From: Pyropia yezoensis | Lineage: Eukaryota > Rhodophyta > Bangiophyceae > Bangiales > Bangiaceae | Assembly (NCBI GenBank): GCA_009829735.1 | Contig: CM020619.1 | Coordinates: forward strand, 20,465,816-20,529,815 | Direction: 5' to 3' | DNA: 64,000 nt | In this document: one piece after another, positions 31,525 through 41,926 of the stretch | Numbering within the stretch: position 1 is the first letter of the stretch | Layout: every line of letters starts with the position of its first letter | Made by a program: the position numbers and the translations under genes | The notes under the pieces: generated by a model | Seen by the model: only the letters and a program-made list of their open reading frames with translations | Told to the model about the DNA's origin: nothing | The model's database searches: none

Positions 31525-33468
31525 ATGGCGACTCCGGGAGTGGAGACGGACTCTCTTGACGAGCGCATGGAGGACACCTCCTACGGGGCAGCACCCGCCG
31601 GGACTTCCGGCGGGGGCTCCGCGATCGCTCCGGGGGACGGGACTCCCGCGTCACCCGGCTTTGGGTTGACGGCGGGGTCTCCCCCGGAGGCGGGACAAGT
31701 CGTCCCGCGTGAGGCCTTGGGGCGGTGGTTTTACCCCGCTTGGCCTCTGTATGAGGAGGGGCTGACTGTTCTTCGCTGTGGCCGACTTGGCGCCGCGATG
31801 GGCCGGGTATGGGACCGCTCACGGGAGAAGTATCCCCGTAGGGTCGGGTTCCCTGCCGGCTTCAGGACGGACCAGTTTGCCTTCCTGGACGATGAGGAGG
31901 TTGAGGACGTTCAGCGTGCCAAGGCCATGGTGGACCGCGGGGGAACTATCCCGGGTCCCGGCGACTTGCCGACCTTCACGTGGGACGCTGTGGCAACTCG
32001 CCCACCGTACCTCCACGAGGCCGATCCGCACACTCATCACTTTGATAAGCGGATGGAGAAGGACTTCCGGCGAGGTCCCTACTTGGTGACCTCGGCTCAA
32101 CTTGAGTTTCCTCAACAGTCTGCTGCCAGTAAGGAGCAGTACTATCCGAAGAAGCCCGAGTGGTGGCCTCAAGTTGAGGTCCCCTACGGGTTCCCGGCGT
32201 TGTTGCCACGGTTGCTTGACCACTTCGGCTCCGTCATGTTGACGGCTGGCCCTGATCACCTGGTGTGGGCCATGTTGGCCACCCAGTGGCTCCTCGAGGT
32301 CATGTCGACCTGGGTGTCCTGTGTTCAGCGGCGGGGGATGCTCTGGCATCTCCCCCTCCGGCTCCTCCAAGGTTTGGAACAGCTCACCCCTCAGCTAGTT
32401 GCTGAGGGGTGCTCATCAGGGCAACTCACTCTACTTGAGGAGATGCTCCGCCTCCATAAGTTCATCGAGTGGGAGAGCATTGAGCACAAGTTGCGCCGCC
32501 CCACTCGTGGGCCCAAGGACGATGGCGCACTTCGCCAGTTCGTGTGGGTCGCTCGTGAACTTCACGACGGCCGTGTGGTCCTACGAGAGGGGTTGGGCAT
32601 CGGGGACTACCCGTATGCCCCGGGGGTGGATCGCCACACTGCGCCACCCCCGGACAAGCCCATAGTTATGGCCGTGCCGTCCTATGATGACCATATGACT
32701 CAACCCACTGCGGGGGCCCCAAGTCGGGGTCGCAGTTACACCCGGGTACCGCCACCTCGGCGGGCCCCTCCGCTTCCTCCTGTTCCTTTCCAACCTCACG
32801 GGAACATCCCGATCAGCGTGGCCGTGGAGTCTTCCACCCCGGTGTCCCCCAACTTGGGGGCCACCCTCCTGACGGTATACCCCAAGTTGGTGTTGCCGCC
32901 CACGCCTCTAACCTCAGAGATGAAGATCACCACGTTGGTGCGCACCATTTCCTGGTTGGCCGCGTCGACCGCAACCCTACAGAGTTCCGAGACTCCTCAA
33001 CTTGAGGAGCGCGTTCGTACTGCAGTGGCGACCGCGAGTTGCGAGTCGGTGGCGGAGTTTATGACAGCCGAGTTGGCTCGCATTGGGGCTATTATGCCCC
33101 AGCCAGCCCCACTTGGGCGTGGCAAACGTCGCGCGAGCCGGGCATACTCGCCTCCTCACCGTCGTCGCCGACACTCGCGGCGCTCTCCTTCCGTATCGGA
33201 AGACGAGTTGTCTTACTCCGTTTCGGAGTCCTCTACCCCGTCGGAGACGGAGTCTGTCCAGCGTCTGCGTCGCAAACTTGCGCGCAAGACCAGGCAGAAG
33301 AGTGGCCACGGTCGGCGCCACTTGCGCGACCGTGAGGGGCGCGACGGTTCCGACTTGGAGCCGCCGCCCCCTCCAACAAGTGGAGACCGATATCGGCGTG
33401 GGTCTCGCCGCTCGCCTCCACGTGAGGGCGAGGGCCGTGGAGTGGGAGAGTCTAGCATGCGTGCCTAG
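31525..33468 (+). CDS. RE-B antisense ORF between pol and 3' LTR
   Basis: A 647-residue frame from the ATG at 31525 (context GAGCCATGG); the frame is open further 5' to 31354. It runs opposite to gag-pol and is convergent with pol, about 110 bases from the end of the chromodomain. The N-terminal 70 residues are acidic and Gly/Pro-rich. The middle has Trp-rich segments (GRWFYPAWPLYEEG, PKKPEWWPQVEVPYGFP) and a predicted helical part HLVWAMLATQWLLEVM, VQRRGMLWHL, LLEEMLRLHKFIEWES. The C-terminus is strongly basic, SR-rich (RRRRHSRRSPSVSEDELS) and could bind nucleic acid or enter the nucleus. No known enzyme motif is seen. The helical part aligns without gaps with an antisense frame of RE-A, so it is likely a real, conserved product. 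Antisense extra ORFs at this position are known in some plant Ty3 elements. Confidence 0.72.
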   Translation: MATPGVETDSLDERMEDTSYGAAPAGTSGGGSAIAPGDGTPASPGFGLTAGSPPEAGQVVPREALGRWFYPAWPLYEEGLTVLRCGRLGAAMGRVWDRSREKYPRRVGFPAGFRTDQFAFLDDEEVEDVQRAKAMVDRGGTIPGPGDLPTFTWDAVATRPPYLHEADPHTHHFDKRMEKDFRRGPYLVTSAQLEFPQQSAASKEQYYPKKPEWWPQVEVPYGFPALLPRLLDHFGSVMLTAGPDHLVWAMLATQWLLEVMSTWVSCVQRRGMLWHLPLRLLQGLEQLTPQLVAEGCSSGQLTLLEEMLRLHKFIEWESIEHKLRRPTRGPKDDGALRQFVWVARELHDGRVVLREGLGIGDYPYAPGVDRHTAPPPDKPIVMAVPSYDDHMTQPTAGAPSRGRSYTRVPPPRRAPPLPPVPFQPHGNIPISVAVESSTPVSPNLGATLLTVYPKLVLPPTPLTSEMKITTLVRTISWLAASTATLQSSETPQLEERVRTAVATASCESVAEFMTAELARIGAIMPQPAPLGRGKRRASRAYSPPHRRRRHSRRSPSVSEDELSYSVSESSTPSETESVQRLRRKLARKTRQKSGHGRRHLRDREGRDGSDLEPPPPPTSGDRYRRGSRRSPPREGEGRGVGESSMRA

Positions 33469-33577
33469 TTGGTAGCTGCCTTTGTTGTGAGAGTGTGAGG
33501 GTTAGGGCTGTAGTTAAAAGCCACTCTGCGTACCACTTCGACTTGAAGCACTCTCTTGGCACTGTTGCTCGGCCTTC

Positions 33578-36500
33578 CCTCACGTTGAGGGAGGGCTGTT
33601 AGGGTCTATCTCATTCCGGGCACAGTAGGCCCGGACCTTCCCAGCGGGAAGGTCCTCCACGTACTCCCACGTATCATCCTTGGCTTTGTAGCCAAACCAA
33701 CGCACCCTGAACATGAGGCGGTCAGTGTCTTCATCCTATCCGTGGTCGATGAACTTATCGAACACGTACTCCTGCGGGCCCTGTTTGGCCGCAGGCAGTG
33801 AGGGGAGGCGCCACGCTTCCAAAGCACGCCCCCAAGCTGGGTCGCCTGCAGGCGGTGGTGCAACTTTGACCACGTCCTGTCCGTTCACTGTGCGGACCCC
33901 ATCGTCACTTTCGATGGTGAAGCGCCGCCCATCAGTACGAAGGACCTGGTACGGCCCCTTCGTCTGGAATACCAACTTACCCCCAGTTGGGGTGTGTGAG
34001 TGAACCAATACCCAGTCACCCTGCTCGGGAACATGCTTAGCATTGCGCACCTTTTTTTCAAAGGTACGCTTGTAGCGCTTTTGTGCTTTGTCCATCTCAG
34101 CCCTGACTTTAGGGATGAGGTTTTCAAGCCTAGCAGCAAACTCCGCCTTACTCTCAGTAGGAGTAGGCGTACTGCCACCATCCTCCCTAGTTGGGAGCGG
34201 CCGCCGCACGGCAATAGACCGCACGCGACGGGGGGTCACAAAAGCGAGGGGTACTTCCCCGGTAGATGAGTGAACCTGCGAATTGTAGGCAGTGGTAAGA
34301 ATAGAAATGTATTGGTCCCACGTTTTCACGTGCTCACTCACATAGTGGCGCAGCTGCCTAACAGTAGTTTTGTTGAAGCGCTCCACCTGCCCGTTAGTTT
34401 GTGGGTGGTAGGGGGTGGCATAGTTTGTTTTAACCCCCAACATATCCAGCACTCCCTGAAACAGTACAGACGCAAATTGCGGTCCATTGTCCGATAGGGT
34501 ACTATCCGGAATGCCATACGCGGCAACCCAGTGATCTAGGAAGGCTGACACGACCGACATGGCCGTGATCTCTGCCAGTGGGATCGGTCGCGTAAGTTTC
34601 GTGAAGCGGTCACAGATGACCAGGAGGTACTGGTTGCCCTCCTCGGTCACGGGCAGTGGCCCAAGGATGTCCATCGCCAACGCGGCGAAGGGCTCCTTGG
34701 CCGGGAACAATAGCATAGCCGTAGTAGGCCGCCGTTCCATCAGACGGTTCTGTGCACAACTTGTGCAGGCAGCCACCCAACTGTAGATGTCCACCACCAT
34801 GGACGGCCAGTAGTACCTGGTCCTCAGGGTCTGGTACAGTTTACTAGACCCCAGGTGTCCACCTGTGGGAGCGGTATGCTCCCTCTCAAGGATACTGTCC
34901 TTGAGGGATGCGGGGACGACAAGTTGTTCGGTCCCCTGGAATACCCCCCTCCTCATGAGGAGGCCATCGTCTCCCAGAAAGAACCGCGTCTCCGCCACTG
35001 TATCCAGTATATCCCTCTGCGACTTGCAGAAGGGGTCCTCGGCCCGGGCCTTCACCACCTCGTCCAGGGACAGGGGCAAGTACTTCTTGTTCCCTGGCGC
35101 CGCGGGGTTCAACGCCTGACCCGAGCGCGTGACTACCCCCACGATGGGGATGTCCTCATCGACTGGGTTAGTGTCCAGCCCCTCGGTAGGTACCCGAGAG
35201 AGGCCGTCGGCAAGGGCATGTTGCCTGCCAGGTCGGTACTCAATATCAAAGTTGAAGGGTGCCAGTCGCACCCTCCACCGGTTGAGACGAGTGTTCGTAC
35301 AGTCCGTCTTGAAGATGAACTGCAACGCGCGGTGGTCACAGCGGATGAGGAACTTCTCACCCTCCAGGTAGTGACGAAGTGACGTCACCGTCCACACCAC
35401 TGCGAGTCCTTCGAACTCGGTGACTCCGTAGTTCTTCTCGGCCGAGTTCAGCCCCTTACTAAAGTATCCCACCGGCAAGTACTCCTTGTCCGGCTGCTGC
35501 TGAAGCAACACACAACCAAGTTGGTCGTAGCTAGCGTCCACATCCAGGATGTAGTGGCCTCCCAACCTGGGAATAGCCAAGATGGGGGGCTTCAGCAGAA
35601 GGTCCGGAAGAGTCTCAAAGAATTCCTGCTCCACCCGACTTGGGGGAGGCAGGTTCTTCGGTAGCGTTGAGCTCACTAGCTCATTCAACGGCTTCGCCAC
35701 CTTGGCGAAGCCCTTGGTGAAACGTCGGTACACGTTACACATCCCGAGGAAGCTCCTCATCTGGGTCTGGGTCCGGGGGTACTGAGCCTTACGGATGGCC
35801 CTCAAGTTTTTCTCGTTGACACTGAGACGCCCCGGATGGACAACATGTCCCAAGTACTCCACCTCTTGAGTAAAGAGGTGGCACTTACTCGCCTTCAGTG
35901 ACACACCGGCGTCAGCAAGTAGCTTGAACACCTGGCCAAGATGGCCAATGTGTTCCTCCGGACTTCGGGAGAACACAATGATATCGTCTAGGTACACAAG
36001 ACAGATCTGCCACCATACTCCGGCCAGAATCATGTCCATAGCGCGCTGGAAAGTTGCCGGCGCGTTACACAGACCAAACGGTAGACACTTGCACTGGTAG
36101 GTACCACAGTGACAGGTAAAGGTAGTTTTATGCCTGTCCTCCGGGGCAATGGGAATTTGCCAGTACCCCGCGTTACAGTCCAGGGTAGAGAACACGTTTG
36201 CCTCCCCCAGAGAGTCCAGACAGTCATCCATCCTAGGTAGGGGATAACTGTCCTTCACCGTGCTCTCGTTGAGCTTACGGTAGTCGATACAGAACCGGGG
36301 GGTCCCATCAACTTTGGGGACGATAACCACCGGACTCGCCCACTCGGCGTTGCTGGCCTCGATCACATCGAGGGCCTCCATGCGAGCAACTTGCTCCTTG
36401 ACGAGGGCCCTTGAACGAGGTCCTCCCCTATACGGTTGTTGGTGTATAGGGGGTGCACCGGGCTTCAACTCGATCCGGTGTTGGGTGGCTCTCATGAGTC

Positions 36501-37563
36501 CCAATTGACCATCCCACAACTTGTGATATTGGTCCAAGAGGCGTTCAACTTGAACCCTCAACCTGGGTGGGACACCCTCCATGTTCACATGGGGTCGAGG
36601 AGAGGCGGCCGACTTGGCTTGATGCTTCTCCTTTCCGGACTTCGGGTCGCTACTCGCGCCCGCGTTGAGGGTGACCGCTACAACCGGTCCCTCGTATTGG
36701 TCGATATAGCCGAACTTGGCTCCCGACTTGAAGTACTTGGGCGACGAGCTCAGGTTCATCACCTGGATCCGCCACGGGACTCCGGCTTTGGAGTCCATCG
36801 TGCCAAGGGCAGCATGCACTTGGTGCTTGCGAGCAAGACGGGGGTGAGGGTGCACCAACCCGTTCCCCGTAAAATCAGTTACAACATCAACGTGCGCCAC
36901 CGAGTTGGGGGGCAACGTGACTTTGCGGGCTAAACGCAGGGTAGCAGTAAACCCTTCCCTCACCGAACAAACAGGCTTCCACTGTGAGACTGTCACAGGA
37001 GCCACAGACTTTCCCTTACCAAGGATGGGGATAGTCTCCCCATTCATCAACTTGACCCAGTACTCAGGGCCACAAATCAAAGGCACTTGTGTAACAACAT
37101 AAGGGGTACCCAGAAGCAGGGGTACCGATATATTCTCAACTACGCCATAGGTCACGTCGACCTCATGGGTCCCCAACCTAGTTGGTAGGGTCACGGCACC
37201 AGCGATGGGAAGTACCCCACCATTGATGTCAATCATATGGTCAGCTTTGGACCTCCAGCGTTGGAGCTTCACCTCCTTTGGTAATAGCGACTTGCGTATC
37301 AAGGAGGCTCCTGACCCGGTATCAAGTACGATGCGGGCACAGCAGGCACGGCCGGGGGCAAGTTGCACCCGTCCAGCCACCTGGAAGCTCTCACCCGTCA
37401 GCACCGCGGTGACCCGACGTGGGTTTACGTTCTTGGGGAGTCCTGCCCGAGGTGGGCGGACCCCCTTAGGTCGCCGCAGTATCCGGCACGGTTGGTTCGT
37501 CCTCCTGGCCCACTTGGCCGAGGCAGCCGTTGTAAGCTTCGGACGGCCAGCTCCAACGGTCAT
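33578..37563 (-). CDS. pol: RE-B pol: protease, RT, RNase H, integrase, chromodomain (one in-frame TAG)
   Basis: A 1,275-residue frame from 37563 to a TAG at 33736-33738. Protease D-T-G is at residues 81-83 (VLDTGSGASLI). RT has FCIDYRKLNE (about 424-433) and YLDD at 524-527. RNase H begins at ILDVDAS (about 672). The integrase zinc finger has H896, H903, C933 and C936. The core triad is D965 (MDILGPLP), D1025 (LSDNGPQF) and E1061 (QVERFN). The integrase C-terminal part contains GPYQVLRTDGRRF. A chromodomain starts EYVFDKFIDHG, is interrupted by the TAG, and continues in the same frame with FRVRWFGY, DDTWEYVEDL and KVRAYCARN to a stop near 33578. The start codon overlaps the gag stop as ATGA. 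All catalytic residues are present, so up to the TAG the enzyme looks functional. Confidence 0.93.
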
Positions 37564-39506
37564 TCGTTTCCCACCGACTTGGCGTCCGAATCTGAGGGCG
37601 GAGGGGAAGACGACGAGTCTAAGGACGACGTGTCCGCCTCCTCCGCCGAGGGTGTGGCGACCGCGACGACCGGTCGAGACCCTTTCTCGCGGCGTGAACG
37701 TACTTCGTTCGTAGCCGACTTTTTACTCGCATTCCTAACAAGTTGTTGGATGCGTTTACTCAACTTGGGACAATCATATGCCCAGTGTCCATCGGAGTTG
37801 CAGTTCCAACACCGATTGTCTGTTCCGGGAGGGGTCTTCCCAACTGGGGAAGACGAAGGGATACCCTGGGAAGTTCCCACGGCAGCTACCACCCTCTCCT
37901 TGCGGATTCGGCGAGCCTCTCTCAACTCTCTGGCCTGGCGCGCATCCTCACGTTCCTTGGCCAACTCGGCCTGACGCTCCTGGCGTTGTTCCTCCCGCAA
38001 CTTGTGGTAGGCCTCACCTCTGCGGTAAGCGAACCTAGCAAACTCGGCCAGGGTCGCCCGGGCAGTGTTATGCTCCCGGGTCTCCATCCGGACTGACCAA
38101 TGGAGTCCCTCCACAAACCGACTCTTCACCACAGCTTGTGGATGAAGAAGCCCACAAAGATTGTTGAGCTTACGGACTCGCTCCGCAAGGGACAACTCGT
38201 CCTCCGCCTCTTCCTGATGGGCTTGCGTAAACTCCTCGACTTGAGAAGCCAACGCTGCCTCATCAACCATGGCCCTCAACAACCAGTTGACGAGCTCCAA
38301 ATAGGACGTCACCTCCCCAGCGCCTCCACTTGAGGAGCTGGGCATGACGGACATAAGTTCTGTCCGCAGGTCGCCCTTCGTAAACTCCTGTAGCATGTAA
38401 AAAGCCATGCCTTTACTTATGGCATTGTCGTCACAGGCTTTTGTGAAACGACGTAGGAACTCAAAGACACGGAGGGAGGGAGTTCCATCCCACTCCGCTT
38501 TGTGCCCAAAAGAGTGAAGTGCATTCTTCTTGGCACGGCCCATGGTTCGGGCCTGGTCAGGACCATACGCCACCGACTTGTTGTGGAGGGCGTAGGTCTC
38601 ACAATCAAAGATCCTCTGGTAGACCGGGTTGGCTACCTGGATCTTGGGCGGCACCTCACGTTAAGGGAACAGCCGCTGTGGCACTGGGGTAAGTTGACCC
38701 TCAGTGCCCATAGTCTGGCGCGGCGAGCTTGGTGTAGCCGCCGGCGTTTCCGGGGGAAACTCCCCCATGAAGGGCGTACGCCCCACCGAGTATGGTGTGG
38801 CTCCCTCGTTGGGAGTCACAGGTGTCGCCCCCTGTTTGGGGCGACCTGAGATAGGCGTGAGGAGGGATTTCCCCTGCACCTGCGGGCTCGAAAGCCCCGA
38901 TCCGGTCTGGACATTAAGGCCATCTGGCGAACTCGACACAATCTGATTCAGAATAGTATTCGTCATCGTGACCACCAGGTCCGGCAAAGTCTGCCGCAAC
39001 ACAGTGGTCGCCTCCCGACGGACAGTTTCCGCAAGGAGTGAATTGACGACTCCAGTTGAGTCTCGGTCCGCCTCCGGGAGTCCACCTGAGGGGTAACCAC
39101 GTTCCTCAGGGGTCTCAACCGGGGGCATGGGCGCGAGCCCATCGCCGACCAACGGAGGTCCGCCGTCCTCCGAAAGCCTAGTTGGCGACGGCTCCAAGCC
39201 AAAGTTGGCTCCAGCCCGAGTGGAACCCGCGGGGACAGTCCTCACCCCTTGGGACGTTCCCGCTGAGTATACCACACGGTGGCCAGACTTCGGCCCACCC
39301 AGATCAGAAGTGTCACCCGAGTGAACTCCCGACTGAGTCGGGGTGGCCTGTTCCCCGCCCGCACTTCCAGTCCTGCTGGCTTGAGGGACCTCTAGTCCCT
39401 CTGCGACCCCAGGTAAACCCACCTGTGTCTCACCAGTATTCAAAGGCATTAAAGTACGTGCGTCACCCGTGTACTCCCCGGACGACGGGGGGTCCGAGCT
39501 AGCCAT
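37560..39506 (-). pseudogene. gag: RE-B gag with one in-frame TAA
   Basis: The ATG at 39506 (context CCAACATGG) begins MASSDPPSSGEYTG; the frame is also open upstream to a GTG at 39530. It is interrupted once by TAA at 38661-38663 and continues in the same frame to TGA at 37560-37562. The N-terminal half is Ser/Thr/Gly/Pro-rich, as in RE-A. The second half is the capsid part (WDGTPSLRVFEFLRRFTKA, LSLAERVRKLNNLCG), then a charged helix (EEQRQERQAELAKEREDARQ) and a perfect CCHC knuckle, CWNCNSDGHWAYDCP. Only the single TAA separates it from a complete gene of about 650 residues. It ends GGA AAC GAA TGA, overlapping the pol ATG. Confidence 0.85.
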
Positions 39507-39603
39507 GTTGGCTGACGATCCGTATGACACGGTCCAAGTCCACCGTTCCTCTGAGACAGAGGGCCCCCTACACCCGGGTGCACCCGGAGGTAAAGTTTAC
39601 CTC

Positions 39604-39625
39604 TGTCCCCTGCTGCTCCTGCAAA
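39604..39625 (-). other. RE-B primer-binding-site region
   Basis: On the minus strand the bases after the 5' LTR read TTTGCAGGAGCAGCAGGGGAC. The core GGAGCAGCAGGGGAC (39619 down to 39605) is identical to RE-A and sits at the same 6-base offset from the LTR. The tRNA is not assigned. Confidence 0.55.
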
Positions 39626-40094
39626 TGTGGCAAAAACCACTTATACACACGGCACCCAAGTTGGGGCGGTGTACAAGGGCTGCCTCCCGTGTCGGGGGAA
39701 CCGGAAGAAGTGCAAGTCGCACACACTCTGTCCCTGTTGTGGGGCAAACCCCCCACTGACAAACAAGAGGATGGTGTGTGGTCCAACAGTTTCTTGGTCG
39801 GGACGGGGACGCAGGGCCAAGCCCCGCTGTCCCTCCCCTTATCCCCCCAGGGTCCCCTCAGAATCTCGCCACTCAGAATCTCCCACCCCAGCACCTGCCC
39901 ACCGGGCCACACGAAAATTCAAGACGATAAATGCAGAAAACCCTTAAATCCAAGTTGGATTTACTACTAAGCTAACTATCCCAAACTTAGGGAATATGGA
40001 CCCAAATGCAGGGGGAGGAACGGATCAGGCTAGTGGCCTACCGCCCCTTGCATGGCACGTGTTGCCCCCGTACCTGGGGGTCAATACTGCCACA
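39626..40094 (-). repeat. RE-B 5' LTR (469 bp)
   Basis: This is the partner of 30718-31186, about 98% identical, with the same TG...CA inverted ends. In element sense it is the upstream LTR that would drive gag-pol transcription towards lower coordinates. Confidence 0.95.
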
Positions 40095-40770
40095 GAACAC
40101 ACGAACACGTGGGACAGGCTTCTGTCTGTATTGACCCTGGCATATAACGCCAGGCCCCACCGGAGCACCAGCATTGCTCGATTGGAGTGGGTCATGCCCA
40201 TGGGCGTCGGTAACCTGACGTTGCTACCGGGTAGGTGCACCCGGTATGACATACCGAAGGGCCGACCGGCCGAACGGATCCACTTAGCTTGCTTGGCCAA
40301 GCTATCATGGATGATACCTAAGCTCACGGGTGCCCTTGACCATACACAAATTCGATACAAGAAGATCTTGGACGCCCGACTACGTGTACGCAATGCAACC
40401 CTGGTAACAGGTGACTGGGTCTACATCAGACACCAGAAGCTCCGAGGGAACAAGCTTATGCAACCGGTCAAGGGACCGTACCAGATCTTACACATAGATG
40501 ATTACTCTGTCATTCTGCACTCCGATACGGAGATACAACGCATCAATCTCAATGATGTGACACCTGCTCCGAAGCCGGAAAAGCCTCAACCGGTACCGGC
40601 TGGGTTGCTACATGAAGCGCTTACTACCCACCGGTCAGATGACCCGGTGGGGCCGGATGGGATTCCATACCAAGTAGAGAGCGTGGTCGGGCACACCGAC
40701 CCGGACCTACCAGGACCCTGGTGTGGCGTTTGTGGCCCTCGTTCCTCCTCCGGAGACAGCGGAGTGCTGG
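40095..40770 (+). pseudogene. pol: RE-A copy 2 integrase, 3' part, with chromodomain-like start
   Basis: Directly after the RE-B LTR the integrase frame resumes with NTWDRLLSVLTLAYNARPHR, the usual sequence after the catalytic Glu. The C-terminal integrase domain follows (TGDWVYIRHQKLRGN, PVKGPYQILHIDDYSV). Then IPYQVESVVGHTDPD resembles the first strand of a chromodomain, but the expected Trp-rich core is not readable in one frame and is probably degraded. The open frame runs on to 41150 without further similarity. Confidence 0.85.
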
Positions 40771-41926
40771 CCTACGTTGGGGCGTCAGCGGATCCTTGGT
40801 CGGCCGTCACGGGATGGCGGGCCTTGCTGGCCGCCCGTTGTGGAATGACCAAGGGAGGCGGTTGTACCCCCCTGGACTTGGTGCCCTTGGATTTGACTGT
40901 TTTCTATGCATTTGTCTCTTCTCGATTTTCCTTGCGTATTTTCGTGCTTTTCGCCCTTTTTCTCCCATTGGGTTTTTCGGGCGGATTGCATCTGTGTGGG
41001 GGGGGTTTTTCACTTGCTTTTCTTTCGAGGGATTATTGTTGGCACGGGTGCCCCGGTGCGCTCCGGTGTAGGCCGGGTGCGTGCTGGCACTTGGCCCGCT
41101 GGGGAGGACGCCTGGGAGGTCACCTGGGGAGCTCTTTGGAGGGTTCTTAGGGGCTTGGCCCGGGGTCCCGACGAGGTCCCTCTTGTAAAACAACGTTGCT
41201 TTGGGTTTCTCCTTCCCCTTGGGCAAAAGCCTTTTACCTTTACCTCGGACCTTGAGGTGGGCAAGCGCGCGTGGGGTTCCCTGGCCCGTTCCTTCTAGTG
41301 GTGACCCGTTGTCCCTCTGGGGTGGATTGGGTTCCCTGTGGGCACGCGGTGGTCATAACGCTACACCTGGTATGTCAAGGTGATGTGGGTCGGATACGAC
41401 TCACCCACCTGGGAACAGGCGGCGAATATACCCCGCCAACTTTTCATGCCTTACATGAGGCGACGACGCCTACTGTAACAACCCAACCGACACCGACTTC
41501 GGCTGTTGGGGGGTGAGGCTTATACCTGCTGAGTAGGGTGTCACATGGATTCGGCAAGACTTAGGTTCACTAAGTTGGAGCGGACTTAGGCAAACTAAGT
41601 GGGCTACTGACTTTAACAAGTTTTAGGTGAAGGAGATGACTAACTCCGATAATTTCAAAGTAATTGAGGCTTACTCGAAGGTAAACCTTCATCCATGGGG
41701 CAAGTGACGGACCGAGGAATGTTGACCTTCATGAGTATTAACCAACCAGGATGGGTTGGGGGCGCGGGAAAAACCAAGGCAAGCCACTGCTAAGGCAGAC
41801 GGGGTACTCCCCAAAGGCAGCCATCGGTATCATGCAAACGCCCCAGCGGGGGATGAGTTCATACTCACTACTACCCGGCCAACATAAGGGTCACCGGGTC
41901 CCTCACCCTCATAACAACAGCACTCT
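40771..41926. other. RE-A 3' non-coding region
   Basis: Between the end of integrase and the end of the antisense ORF I see no conserved coding sequence. 40890-41030 is T-rich and rises above its surroundings in AT. It could hold 3' ends for the convergent transcripts, but no signal is specific enough to name. Confidence 0.4.

Larger units (their letters stand above)
30718..40094 (-). mobile_element. RE-B: nearly intact chromodomain Ty3/gypsy element nested in RE-A
   Basis: A 9,377-bp element on the minus strand with 469-bp LTRs at both ends, TGTGGCA...TGCCACA. It is flanked by GAGCA (30713-30717) and GAACA (40095-40099), a 5-bp target duplication with one later change. Removing the element restores an uninterrupted RE-A integrase frame across the junction. 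Order on the minus strand: LTR, primer-binding region, gag, pol with chromodomain, an ORF in the opposite sense, purine tract, LTR. The LTRs differ at about 9 of 469 positions (about 98% identical), so this is a fairly recent insertion. Confidence 0.95.
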
